Positions 56,099 through 64,000 of a stretch of 64,000 nt of DNA are shown piece after piece. Position 1 is the stretch's first letter. Each line of letters opens with the position of its first letter. Both the position numbers and the translations under genes were made by a program. Source of the stretch: Verrucomicrobiota bacterium (GTDB taxonomy: Bacteria; Verrucomicrobiota; Verrucomicrobiia; Palsa-1439); the NCBI GenBank assembly GCA_003152315.1, contig PLZV01000020.1, positions 90,751 through 154,750 of the forward strand, read 5' to 3'. Below the pieces are notes generated by a model, which ran no database searches, was not told where the DNA came from, and was given only the letters and a program-made list of their open reading frames with translations.

Positions 56099-58810
56099 AT
56101 GAGCCGAAAGACCAAACCTGCCTTCTTAATGCTCGCCGCGGCGATGATGGCTTTGCCGGCATACGGCGCGTCATTTTACACTCTCCGGTTGGACGATCCC
56201 CAAGCGGTCTATCTCACAAAAACCAACTTCCCGGACTTGCATGGCGACGGCGTCGGTGACGACACGACTTCCATTCAGCACGCGATTGATAAAGTCGCGG
56301 ACACCCCGCTCAAAAAGGGAATCGTCTTCATTCCCGAAGGACAATATCGGCTGACCAAGACCATCAACATCTGGCCCGGCGTCCGCGTGATCGGCTACGG
56401 CGCGCATCGGCCCGTCTTCATTCTCGGCCCCAATACCCCCGGCTTCCAGGAAGGTGATCACCAATACATGGTTTGGTTTACTGGCAACCGCCCCACCGAT
56501 GACAGCCCGATTCGCGACGCCAACCCGGGAACATTTTATAGCGCCCTTGCCAACATCGACTTTGACATTAAAGACGGAAATCCTGCCGCAGTCGGTATTC
56601 GTTCCTGCTACGCCCAACATTGCCATCTGGCGCATATCGATTTTCACATTGGCTCGGGCCTGGCGGGCATCGGTCAGGTCGGCAACGAGGCGGAAGATCT
56701 TCATTTCTACGGTGGCGACTACGGGATCATCACCGCGACGCCCTCGCCGAGCTGGCCGTTTACGCTGCTGGATTCCTCGTTTGAAGGACAACGCAAAGCG
56801 GCCATCAAAACGCAGGAGGCCGGCCTCGTACTCGTGCGCAATCAATTCAAGAACGTCCCCACCGCGATCTCCATCAACGAGAACCGCACCGAGGAACTCT
56901 GGGTCAAGGACTCACGCTTCGAGAACATCACCGGCCCGGCCCTCATCATCGGCAACGAAAACGGCCTGCGGACAGAGATCAATCTGGAGAATGTGGTCTG
57001 CGAGCAAGTGCCGACTCTCGTCAATTTCCGCGAGAGCGGAAAGAAAATTGCCGGTGCCGGTCCCCTTTACGTGGTCAAAGAGTTTTCGCATGGCCTGCAC
57101 ATCGCCGACCTCGGCAGCACACCGGAAACAAAAACCATCTGCGAGACAGCGTCGCTAACTGCGGCCCCCTCTCCGGTCCAGACGGATGTTCCCGATCTGC
57201 CCGCGCGCGATACCTGGGTCAACCTCCGTTCGCTGGGCGCCAAGGGCGACGGCGTGGCGGACGACACCACCGTCTTGCAAGAAGCGATTGCCAAACACCG
57301 CGCGATTTATTTGCCGATGGGACGCTATCGGGTAACCGATACCATCACCCTCAAGCCCGACACCGTGCTCATCGGACTGAATCCGATTGTCACGCAAATC
57401 CTCCTGCAAGACGCCACGCCTGCCTTCGAGGGTATCGGCGCACCCAAACCGCTGCTCGAGACTCCGAAAGGCGGAAACAACATTGTCAGGGGAATTGGCA
57501 TCGATACCGGTGGAAACAACCCGCGCGCCGTTGCCGCCAAATGGATGGCTGGCAAGGACTCCATGATGGACGATGTCCGTTTTCTCGGCGGTCACGGCAC
57601 CTTCAATCTCGATGGCACACGCGTCCAGATCTATAACAACAATCACACCGCCGATCCGGATCCGAAACGTCGCTGGGACTCCCAGTATTACAGCCTGTGG
57701 ATTACCGATGGCGGCGGCGGGACTTTCAAGGACATCTGGACACCCAGCACGTTTGCCCAAGCTGGCGTGTATATCTCGGACACAACCACCTCGGGACGGA
57801 TCTACGAATTGTCGAGCGAACACCACATTCGCAACGAAGTAAAATTGCGCAACGTTTCCAACTGGGAAATCTACGGGTTGCAGACTGAGGAAGAGCGCGG
57901 CGAAGGCCCGTCTACCCTCCCCTTGGACGTCGATCATTCAAGCAATCTTACCTTCGCCAACCTCCATCTCTTTCGCATCATCTCCACGTTCCCGTACGCC
58001 GTGAAAATTAATTCGTCACACAACATCCGCTTCCGCAACGTTCACGTTTACAGCCCCAGCCGGTTGACCTTCGACAACACGGTCTTCGATCAGACCTACA
58101 ACATGGAGATCCGGTCGCATGAGATTGCGTTGTTGGATATTTCGGGCAATCCGCCTCAACGCCACCCTCCGCACCAATCTCCCCTTCTCGCGTCCGGGGC
58201 GACAATCGAGAAACTTGTTGGAGGCTTCAACAACATCGACGGTCTGGCTGCTGCTGCCGACGGGAAAATCTATTTCCTAGATGCCAAGCGGCAGAGCATC
58301 TACCACTGGTCACCCGAAGACCACGATTTGACACTCGTGCGCGACAATCCGCTCGAGCCAGTTGCGCTCTCAATCGACGAATCCGGCAGCCTCCTGATCG
58401 AGACCCGCACGAGGGAGCGGTATTCCTTTCGCCCGGACAGCCCCGAAGGCGAGATCACCGTTCTTCCGCGCGTCCCAAGAGTCAGGGGACAGCGCCCGTC
58501 GCCCGACGCACCACTTTCTCCGCTCGAGCAGATAGCCGAGAACGGCAAGGAGAGCATTGCCGTGGACACTCAAGGCAATTCGTACGTCGCCGCCGGCCAG
58601 ATTCTCGTATACGACTCGTCGGGTAAACAAATCGACACGATAGAAGTGCCCGAGCGTCCAAACCGACTCGTCTTCGGCGGCAAAGATCACCAGACCCTTT
58701 TCATCGCCGCCCGCACCTCCCTCTACGGTGTCCGCACGAAGTTCAAGGGCCAACCAGCGACGAGCGCTACGAAGGCCACCGGTAATGATTCCGTCTCGCG
58801 CAGCCAGTAA
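56099..58810 (+). CDS. GH55-like tandem beta-helix protein fused to a beta-propeller
   Basis: A 903-aa exported protein. The signal peptide ends near PAYGAS. Two pectate-lyase-3-type right-handed beta-helix domains follow: the first opens with DLHGDGVGDDTTSIQHAID and the second (about residue 380) with LGAKGDGVADDTTVLQEAIA. Paired helices of this type are the layout of GH55 beta-1,3-glucanases. From about residue 700 a different domain begins (GGFNNIDGLAAAADGKIYFL, ESIAVDTQGNSYVAAGQILV, RPNRLVFGGKDHQTLFIA) resembling the SMP-30/gluconolactonase propeller. The ATG at 56099 has GAGG about ten bases upstream. Catalytic residues cannot be assigned by eye, so substrate (beta-glucan or pectin) is open. 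It precedes the xylulokinase gene by 40 bases. Confidence 0.75.
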   Translation: MSRKTKPAFLMLAAAMMALPAYGASFYTLRLDDPQAVYLTKTNFPDLHGDGVGDDTTSIQHAIDKVADTPLKKGIVFIPEGQYRLTKTINIWPGVRVIGYGAHRPVFILGPNTPGFQEGDHQYMVWFTGNRPTDDSPIRDANPGTFYSALANIDFDIKDGNPAAVGIRSCYAQHCHLAHIDFHIGSGLAGIGQVGNEAEDLHFYGGDYGIITATPSPSWPFTLLDSSFEGQRKAAIKTQEAGLVLVRNQFKNVPTAISINENRTEELWVKDSRFENITGPALIIGNENGLRTEINLENVVCEQVPTLVNFRESGKKIAGAGPLYVVKEFSHGLHIADLGSTPETKTICETASLTAAPSPVQTDVPDLPARDTWVNLRSLGAKGDGVADDTTVLQEAIAKHRAIYLPMGRYRVTDTITLKPDTVLIGLNPIVTQILLQDATPAFEGIGAPKPLLETPKGGNNIVRGIGIDTGGNNPRAVAAKWMAGKDSMMDDVRFLGGHGTFNLDGTRVQIYNNNHTADPDPKRRWDSQYYSLWITDGGGGTFKDIWTPSTFAQAGVYISDTTTSGRIYELSSEHHIRNEVKLRNVSNWEIYGLQTEEERGEGPSTLPLDVDHSSNLTFANLHLFRIISTFPYAVKINSSHNIRFRNVHVYSPSRLTFDNTVFDQTYNMEIRSHEIALLDISGNPPQRHPPHQSPLLASGATIEKLVGGFNNIDGLAAAADGKIYFLDAKRQSIYHWSPEDHDLTLVRDNPLEPVALSIDESGSLLIETRTRERYSFRPDSPEGEITVLPRVPRVRGQRPSPDAPLSPLEQIAENGKESIAVDTQGNSYVAAGQILVYDSSGKQIDTIEVPERPNRLVFGGKDHQTLFIAARTSLYGVRTKFKGQPATSATKATGNDSVSRSQ

Positions 58811-58850
58811 CCAGTTGCCGCGGCAAATCCGCCCTGCTACAAACACACGC

Positions 58851-60452
58851 ATGGCCAGGCTCTTTTTGGGACTCGACTCCAGTACGCAAAGTCTTTCGGC
58901 GTTGGTGATCGACTACGACACGCGGCGCGTCGTTTACGACAAGTCGCTGAACTTCGACAAAACGCTGCCGCACTACGGTACCCAGAACGGCACGCTGCGC
59001 AGTGATGACCCACTCGTCGTGCACAGCCCGCCGTTGATGTGGGCGGAGGCACTCGATGTGTTGTTCGCCCAGATGAAGCACGATGGCGTGCCGCTCGGCA
59101 ACATCCTCGCCGTCAGCGGCAGCGGACAGCAACACGGTTCGGTCTATCTCAACGATCGCGCCGCCGGCGCACTGACCAGTCTCAATCCCGCAAGAAGTCT
59201 CGTGGAGAATTTGAGCGGCATCTTCTCGCGCACGACCTCACCAATCTGGATGGATTCCTCTACCAGCGCCGAGTGTGCCGAGATCCGCGAGAAACTCGGC
59301 GGGATCAAAGCCACCGCGCAACAAACCGGCTCTGACATGTTCGAACGGTTCACCGGGCCGCAGATTCGCAAGTTCTTCAAGACCGAGCCGGACAATTACG
59401 CCCGCACGTCGAGTATCGCGCTCGTGAGTTCATTCATGGCCTCGCTGCTCGCGGGCAAGATCGCTCCCATCGACCACGGCGACGGCGCAGGCATGAACTT
59501 GATGGATATTCACAAAAAGACGTGGCATCCCGACGCACTCAAAGCCACCGCAACCAAATTAAAAACCAAACTCCCACCGCCCGCCGAGCCGTGGAAGATC
59601 GTCGGTACTGTCAGCCCTTATTTCGCAAAGAAGTACGGCCTCAACCCGGCCGCGCAAGCGTTGGTCTGGTCGGGCGACAATCCGTGCAGCGCTATCGGTC
59701 TCGGCCTTATCCACGAAGGCAGAATCGCCATCAGCCTTGGCACCAGTTACACCTACTTCGGCCGTATGAAACAGTGTCGCGTGGATATACGTGGTGAAGG
59801 CAGCGTGTTTGGCGCGCCCACGGGTGATTACCTACCCTTGATCTGTTTCACAAACGGTTCACTGGCTCGCGAAAGAATTCGCGACCAGTACGGCCTCAAT
59901 TGGGAAGGCTACGACCAGTTGCTCCTCAACACCAAACCGGGCAATGGTGGCGCGATCATGTTGCCGTGGTTTGAACCGGAGATCGTCCCGCGCGTCAGCC
60001 GGCCCGGCGTTCACCGCTTCGACTTCGACGAAAAGAACGCCGCAGCTCAGGACTGCCGCGCCATCGTGGAAGCGCAAATGATGTCGATGCGCATCCACTC
60101 TGCGTGGATGAAGATCAAGCCGACAACCATCTACGCCACCGGCGGTGGCTCCGTGAATCTCCCCGTCCTGCAAATCATGGCCGACGTCTTCAACTGTCCC
60201 GTCCACCGCATTGAAGTCGCCAAAAGTGCCGCTCTCGGCGCCGCTCTCCGCGCCGTCCACGGCTGGTTGTTACACATTGGGGAAAAACCGAAATGGCAGG
60301 AAGTCGTCTCCGTCTTCACCGACCCAATCCCCAACAGCGAGGTCAAACCCGTTCCGAAGTCCGTCCGCATCTACGACAAGCTGATAAAGAAGTACGCCGC
60401 CTGCGAGCGCCGTATCCTTAACGCTGGACCCGCGCGCTCCCGCCGCCCATGA
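58851..60452 (+). CDS. xylB: xylulokinase (FGGY family)
   Basis: A cytoplasmic kinase of 533 aa converting D-xylulose to xylulose 5-phosphate. The phosphate-binding start is LFLGLDSSTQSLSALVIDYD. VSGSGQQHGSVYL and SPIWMDSSTSAECAEI fit the xylulokinase subgroup; WSGDNPCSAIGLGL holds the conserved catalytic Asp region, and IYATGGGSVNLPVLQIMADV with SAALGAALRAVHG is the C-terminal FGGY signature. It would channel xylose released by the two alpha-xylosidases into the pentose phosphate pathway, where the 6-phosphogluconate dehydrogenase gene downstream also acts. No xylose isomerase is in the window. Its 3' end overlaps the convergent KDG kinase gene by 35 bases. Confidence 0.88.
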   Translation: MARLFLGLDSSTQSLSALVIDYDTRRVVYDKSLNFDKTLPHYGTQNGTLRSDDPLVVHSPPLMWAEALDVLFAQMKHDGVPLGNILAVSGSGQQHGSVYLNDRAAGALTSLNPARSLVENLSGIFSRTTSPIWMDSSTSAECAEIREKLGGIKATAQQTGSDMFERFTGPQIRKFFKTEPDNYARTSSIALVSSFMASLLAGKIAPIDHGDGAGMNLMDIHKKTWHPDALKATATKLKTKLPPPAEPWKIVGTVSPYFAKKYGLNPAAQALVWSGDNPCSAIGLGLIHEGRIAISLGTSYTYFGRMKQCRVDIRGEGSVFGAPTGDYLPLICFTNGSLARERIRDQYGLNWEGYDQLLLNTKPGNGGAIMLPWFEPEIVPRVSRPGVHRFDFDEKNAAAQDCRAIVEAQMMSMRIHSAWMKIKPTTIYATGGGSVNLPVLQIMADVFNCPVHRIEVAKSAALGAALRAVHGWLLHIGEKPKWQEVVSVFTDPIPNSEVKPVPKSVRIYDKLIKKYAACERRILNAGPARSRRP

Positions 60453-61509
60453 CCTTCTCCACTTCCTTCTGCGTGGCCATCGACGTGTCGCCGGGAGTCG
60501 TCATGGCCAGCGCGCCGTGCGCTGCGCCGTAGTCCACGGCCTTTTTCGGGTCACCGGTCTTCAGGAAGCCGAAGATCAATCCGCTGGCAAAACTGTCCCC
60601 ACCCCCTACGCGGTCGAGAATCTCCAACGCGGGATACTGGCGGCTTTCGTAGAACTTGCCGTCCATCCAGCAAATCGCGCTCCAATCGTTCTTTGTGGCG
60701 GTGATGACTTTGCGAAGCGTCGTGGCTGCCACCTTGAAATTCTTGAACTCACCCACCGCTTTCTCGATCATCCTCTTGAACGCATCCGTCTCAATCTTGC
60801 TGATGTTGTGGTCCAGACCTTCCACCTCAAAGCCAAGGGACGCGGTGAAATCTTCCTCGTTGCCGATCATCACGTCCACGTACTTGGCGATCTCGCGGTT
60901 CACCTCGCGGGCCTTGGCCTGTCCGCCAATGCTCTTCCACAAGCTGGGCCGGTAATTCAAATCGTAGCTCACAATCGTCCCGTGCTTGTTGGCAGCCTTG
61001 ACCGCCTCGACGGTGAGCGCCGCGGTTGACTCGCTCAACGCAGCAAAAATCCCACCCGTGTGGAACCAACGGACACCCAGTTCGCCAAAAATCTTTTCCC
61101 AATTGAAATCACCAGGCTTGAGTTGGCTCGCCGCCGTATGACCGCGATCCGGCACGCCGACCGCGCCGCGGATGCCGAACCCGCGCTCCGTAAAGTTCAG
61201 CCCGTTGCGAACTGACCGTCCAATACCATCATCAGGCTTCCAGAGAATAAAATCCGTGGCGACTCCCCCCTGCATGATGAAGTCCTCGATGAGATGCCCG
61301 ACTTCATTGTCCACGAACGCCGTGCACACCGCCGTCTTCAACCCAAAGCATTTGCGCAGCCCGCGGGAAACATTGTATTCACCGCCCCCTTCCCACGCTT
61401 TGAACTCGCGCGCGGTGCGGATGCGTCCCTCGCCCGGATCCAGCCGCAGCATGATCTCCCCCAGCGAAAGTTGGTCAAAGGTGTATTTCTCACGAAGTTT
61501 GATGGGCAT
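60418..61509 (-). CDS. kdgK: 2-keto-3-deoxygluconate kinase-like PfkB sugar kinase
   Basis: A 363-aa PfkB/ribokinase-family kinase. The N-terminal substrate region SLGEIMLRLDPGEGRIRTA and the GGGEYNVSRGLRKCFG block resemble KDG kinases. The anion hole and base are in ILDRVGGGDSFASGL (D305), and SYDLNYRPSLW is typical of KDG kinases. It would phosphorylate 2-keto-3-deoxygluconate from uronic acid or pectin breakdown. It is upstream-side of the HIT and dehydrogenase genes on the same strand, likely one operon reading Gnd, Ldh, HIT, KDG kinase. Substrate is inferred; a fructokinase-like role is possible. Confidence 0.82.
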   Translation of the reverse strand: MPIKLREKYTFDQLSLGEIMLRLDPGEGRIRTAREFKAWEGGGEYNVSRGLRKCFGLKTAVCTAFVDNEVGHLIEDFIMQGGVATDFILWKPDDGIGRSVRNGLNFTERGFGIRGAVGVPDRGHTAASQLKPGDFNWEKIFGELGVRWFHTGGIFAALSESTAALTVEAVKAANKHGTIVSYDLNYRPSLWKSIGGQAKAREVNREIAKYVDVMIGNEEDFTASLGFEVEGLDHNISKIETDAFKRMIEKAVGEFKNFKVAATTLRKVITATKNDWSAICWMDGKFYESRQYPALEILDRVGGGDSFASGLIFGFLKTGDPKKAVDYGAAHGALAMTTPGDTSMATQKEVEKVMGGGSARVQR

Positions 61510-61542
61510 GTTCGGTTCCTTTCGCCTGTCTGATTCAGTCGT

Positions 61543-61965
61543 TCACAAAACAGCTTTGATTGCACGCGCGGTGCCTTCGATCACCTCTCGGGTGGGCTTG
61601 GTATGATACGTCTCCGAAAACTTCAGCCCAAACCCGTCCACTTTGTATCGGGGAAACACATGCAAATGCACATGGAACACCTCCTGCATCGCGGCTTCAC
61701 CGTCTGCCAGGAAGAAATTGACGCCTTCACATTTCAGTCCGCTCGTACGCAGCGCGCCCGCCAGACGTTGCGCGATTCGAAATAGGTGCGCTCCCGTTTC
61801 CCTATCCATGTCCTCCAGAAACGACGCGTGTTTCTTGGGGATAACCAGCATGTGTCCCGGATTCACGGGCTGAATATCCATGAACGCCACGCACATGTCA
61901 TCTTGATGGATGATGTTGGCCGGCAATTTACCCGCAACGATATCGCAGAAAATGCAGCCGCTCAT
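61543..61965 (-). CDS. HIT-family nucleotide hydrolase
   Basis: A 140-aa HINT-type protein. It has CIFCDIVAGKLPANIIHQDD at the N-terminus (C4 and C7 are zinc-binding in homologues) and the catalytic histidine triad HVHLH (98-102) in VFHVHLHVFPR. NPGHMLVIPKKH is the usual preceding block. Length matches single-domain HIT proteins, which hydrolyse adenosine phosphoramidates or similar nucleotides. It lies 22 bases after the Ldh gene and 33 before the KDG kinase gene, all on the minus strand. Confidence 0.93.
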   Translation of the reverse strand: MSGCIFCDIVAGKLPANIIHQDDMCVAFMDIQPVNPGHMLVIPKKHASFLEDMDRETGAHLFRIAQRLAGALRTSGLKCEGVNFFLADGEAAMQEVFHVHLHVFPRYKVDGFGLKFSETYHTKPTREVIEGTARAIKAVL

Positions 61966-61987
61966 GGGTCCCCCTCTTCCCGCAAGA

Positions 61988-63085
61988 TTAAACGCTCACG
62001 CTCTTAAACTTCTCGATCTCCCACGGTTTCTCGCCGCACTCTGTCGCAATCTCATTGAAAGCTTCCACCTCGGCTTTGGAGAAGAGCAGGCCACCGTGTT
62101 TCTTCGTCAACTCGGCCGCTCGCGCTTCGGGCTGGCCGGGCAGCAGGCACTTCTCGTTGCCGTGGCCGAGGATGTCCTGGATAACGGCCTTAACGTTGTC
62201 CGACTGGCTGCGTCCCTTGGCGAACGCGCCGCCGCTCATCGCGTCGGGATGAATGCATTGGAAGAAAAACATCGGGGTGTGCTTCTCCTCGTCCTTCATC
62301 TCATAGTGGCCGCGAATGGTCGGTAGCGAACCGCCGACGAACGCCCCGTACAATTCGTCGATCAAACCAAGGCCATAGCCTTTGTGCGCACCGAACGGCA
62401 GCAGTGCGACCGCCTTGTCGGGATCGGTGGTCGGATTTCCGTCCTTATCGACGGCGCAATTGGGCGGGAGCGGTTTACCCTCGCGTTTGAGTTGTTGGAC
62501 GCGCCCCATCGCCACGGTCGACGTCGCCCAATCGATGACGATGGGGAATCCAATCGCTTTCGTCGTCGGGAACGCCCACGAATGAGGGTTCGTACCGAGC
62601 GTGGGGAATTTGCCGCCGAACGGAACAACTTCGGCGAGCGCCGACGTGCAGCAGGTGTAGGCGATGTAGCCCTTTTGCGCCGCGTCCATCACATAGCCGC
62701 CGCCCCACAAGTAATGAAAAGCGTTGTCGACGCTGACGATGCCGACGCCGAATTCATCGGCGAGTTTCATACAGGTTCCCATCGCGCGATAGGCGACGGG
62801 TTGACCAAGCTTTTTTTGCGCATCCCAGACACGGGCGGCTTTGAACTTGGTCGGAATCTCGCGAATCTTCGCGCCGGGTACACAGCCACCAACGGTGCTG
62901 CCAAACAGATGATCGAGGTGCAGCGCCTTGATGCCGTTGTGCGTGCGGATACCGTGCGTGGACGCCGAGGCGCAGAAGCGCGCCGCGTCCGCCGCTTCAT
63001 CTGCGGCATACCCGCGATGGCGATACGCCTTCTCGACCAGCGCATTGTGAACCGACTGCGGAACTATGTAATAAGTCTCGCTCAT
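61988..63085 (-). CDS. Ldh-family (malate/lactate dehydrogenase 2) oxidoreductase
   Basis: A 365-aa NAD(P)-dependent oxidoreductase of the Ldh_2 fold, which includes malate, ureidoglycolate and 2,3-diketogulonate reductases. The conserved active-site histidine is likely H49 in THGIRTHNGIKALHLDH. The cofactor-binding blocks GTNPHSWAFPT, DWATSTVAMGRVQQLKREGK and LLPFGAHKGYGLGLIDELYG are clear. DKDGNPTTDPDKAVALLPFG is typical. The substrate is not given by sequence; next to pentose-phosphate and KDG genes a sugar-acid reductase is plausible. It lies 21 bases after the Gnd gene. Confidence 0.9.
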   Translation of the reverse strand: MSETYYIVPQSVHNALVEKAYRHRGYAADEAADAARFCASASTHGIRTHNGIKALHLDHLFGSTVGGCVPGAKIREIPTKFKAARVWDAQKKLGQPVAYRAMGTCMKLADEFGVGIVSVDNAFHYLWGGGYVMDAAQKGYIAYTCCTSALAEVVPFGGKFPTLGTNPHSWAFPTTKAIGFPIVIDWATSTVAMGRVQQLKREGKPLPPNCAVDKDGNPTTDPDKAVALLPFGAHKGYGLGLIDELYGAFVGGSLPTIRGHYEMKDEEKHTPMFFFQCIHPDAMSGGAFAKGRSQSDNVKAVIQDILGHGNEKCLLPGQPEARAAELTKKHGGLLFSKAEVEAFNEIATECGEKPWEIEKFKSVSV

Positions 63086-63106
63086 GATTGATCTCTCGAA
63101 CCCGCC

Positions 63107-64000
63107 CTACACGTTGTACGACCGGGAAGTAGTGGTCCCTCCGTGTCCGGTCCAGTTGGTATGAAAGAACTCGCCGCGCGGTTTGTCCAAGCGCTCGTAG
63201 GTATGCGCCCCGAAGAAGTCGCGCTGCGCCTGCAGCAGGTTCGCGGGCAGGCGCTCGGAACGGTACCCGTCGAAATACGTCAACGCGGAGCCGAGACACG
63301 GCACGGGGATCCCGAGCTTCGTGGCCTGCACGATCACGCGCCGCCACGCCGTCTGTCGCTTGCCGACCGCACTCTTGAAAAACTTGTCCATCAGTAGATT
63401 GACGAGATCGGACTTGCGGACAAACGCCTTCTTGATGTCACCGAGGAATGCCGAACGGATGATGCAGCCGCCGCGCCACATGAGGGCAACGCCGCCGTAA
63501 TTGAGGTTCCATTTATACGTCGTCGCCGCGGCGCGCATGAGCTGGTAGCCCTGCGCATAACTGACGATCTTTGACGCATAAAGCGCCGCGCCCAGGTCGT
63601 TGATGAATTTGGTCTTATCGCCCTTGAACGTCGACACCCGCGCCTTGATCTGCTTCGACGCCTCGACCCGCTCCTCCTTCACCGCCGACAGGCAACGCGC
63701 GAACACCGCCTCGCCGATCAACGTCAACGGCATGCCGTCATCGAGCGCGGCGATAACCGTCCATTTGCCCGTGCCCTTCTGGCCCGCCGCGTCGAGGATC
63801 ACGTCCACCACCGCCTGTCCGGCTTCGTCCTTGTACGCCAGGATGTTGCTCGTGATCTCGATGAGATAGCTATCGAGCACGCCCTTGTTCCACTCCACGA
63901 AAATCTTGTGCATGTCGTCATTGGTCAAACCCAGTCCGCGCTTCATCAGGTCGTAAGTCTCGGAGATCAACTGCATATCGCCGTACTCGATGCCGTTGTG
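63107..64000 (-). CDS. gnd: 6-phosphogluconate dehydrogenase, 5' end beyond window
   Basis: The C-terminal 297 residues of 6-phosphogluconate dehydrogenase, which decarboxylates 6-phosphogluconate to ribulose 5-phosphate. The visible part begins in the signature HNGIEYGDMQLI at the window edge and continues with the all-alpha domain (LDAAGQKGTGKWTVIAALDD, MPLTLIGEAVFARCLSAVKE, YASKIVSYAQGYQLMRAA, LMWRGGCIIRSAFLGDI). It ends with the substrate-binding tail ANLLQAQRDFFGAHTYERLD, and FHTNWTGHGG near the C-terminus. The NADP-binding domain and catalytic lysine lie outside. First visible gene of the minus-strand cluster Gnd, Ldh, HIT, KDG kinase. Confidence 0.96.
   Translation of the reverse strand, partial: HNGIEYGDMQLISETYDLMKRGLGLTNDDMHKIFVEWNKGVLDSYLIEITSNILAYKDEAGQAVVDVILDAAGQKGTGKWTVIAALDDGMPLTLIGEAVFARCLSAVKEERVEASKQIKARVSTFKGDKTKFINDLGAALYASKIVSYAQGYQLMRAAATTYKWNLNYGGVALMWRGGCIIRSAFLGDIKKAFVRKSDLVNLLMDKFFKSAVGKRQTAWRRVIVQATKLGIPVPCLGSALTYFDGYRSERLPANLLQAQRDFFGAHTYERLDKPRGEFFHTNWTGHGGTTTSRSYNV

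Overview
The window looks like a chromosomal segment from a member of the Verrucomicrobiota, probably a Pedosphaera/Limisphaerales-like soil or sediment bacterium. Pointers are PEP-CTERM proteins with a VPEP motif, pseudopilins that end in a DGHVQWL segment, autotransporter-type beta-strand repeat proteins, exported proteins that end in Y(Y/F)R(V/I)..P, and a glycoside-hydrolase content typical of plant-polymer-degrading PVC bacteria. This assignment is inference from gene content; no rRNA is present.

Layout. 1-5657 (minus): a translationally coupled operon of a PL26-like (YetA/PcRGLX) protein, a Gfo/Idh/MocA oxidoreductase and a GH35 beta-galactosidase cut by the window edge. 5940-10160 (minus): two secreted beta-strand-repeat proteins, one with PEP-CTERM. 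10161-11897: AT-rich gap, decayed serine-recombinase C-terminus abutting tRNA-Ser(GCU), and dispersed inverted-repeat DNA. 11898-21573 (plus): GH95, GH31, GH3, GH44. 21606-38214 (minus): GH-A clan enzyme, a novel membrane-anchored family (here called the MWGPP family), an unknown 637-aa protein, GH74, GH2, a second GH31, then a partly decayed array of pseudopilin and MWGPP genes. 38395-42297: CRISPR-like two-repeat unit, two secreted carbohydrate-locus proteins, a LacI-type operator and tandem repeats. 42627-46442: LacI regulator, GH27 and GH4 alpha-galactosidases. 46771-50917: tripartite efflux operon lacking its ATPase. 51112-56013: ThuA-like protein, small exported proteins, ice-binding-like protein. 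56099-64000: GH55-like double beta-helix protein, xylulokinase, KDG kinase, HIT protein, Ldh-family oxidoreductase and 6-phosphogluconate dehydrogenase (cut by the edge).

How it works together. GH74 and GH44 are the two classical bacterial endo-xyloglucanase families. With two GH31 alpha-xylosidases, GH95 alpha-L-fucosidase, GH35 and GH2 beta-galactosidases, GH3 beta-glucosidase and a downstream xylulokinase they make a complete set for fucogalactoxyloglucan. GH27/GH4 and the PL26-like protein extend this to alpha-galactosides and pectin side chains. No sugar transporter is visible; pseudopilins and a paralogous anchored protein of unknown function lie directly beside the enzyme operons. A LacI regulator and two near-identical 16-bp LacI-type palindromes suggest local control.

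The most novel-looking part is the repeated pseudopilin/MWGPP cassette (24734-25381, 35258-38214). It exists in intact, truncated and remnant copies, and one remnant appears to have been re-read in another frame to give the signal peptide of the adjacent GH31 enzyme.
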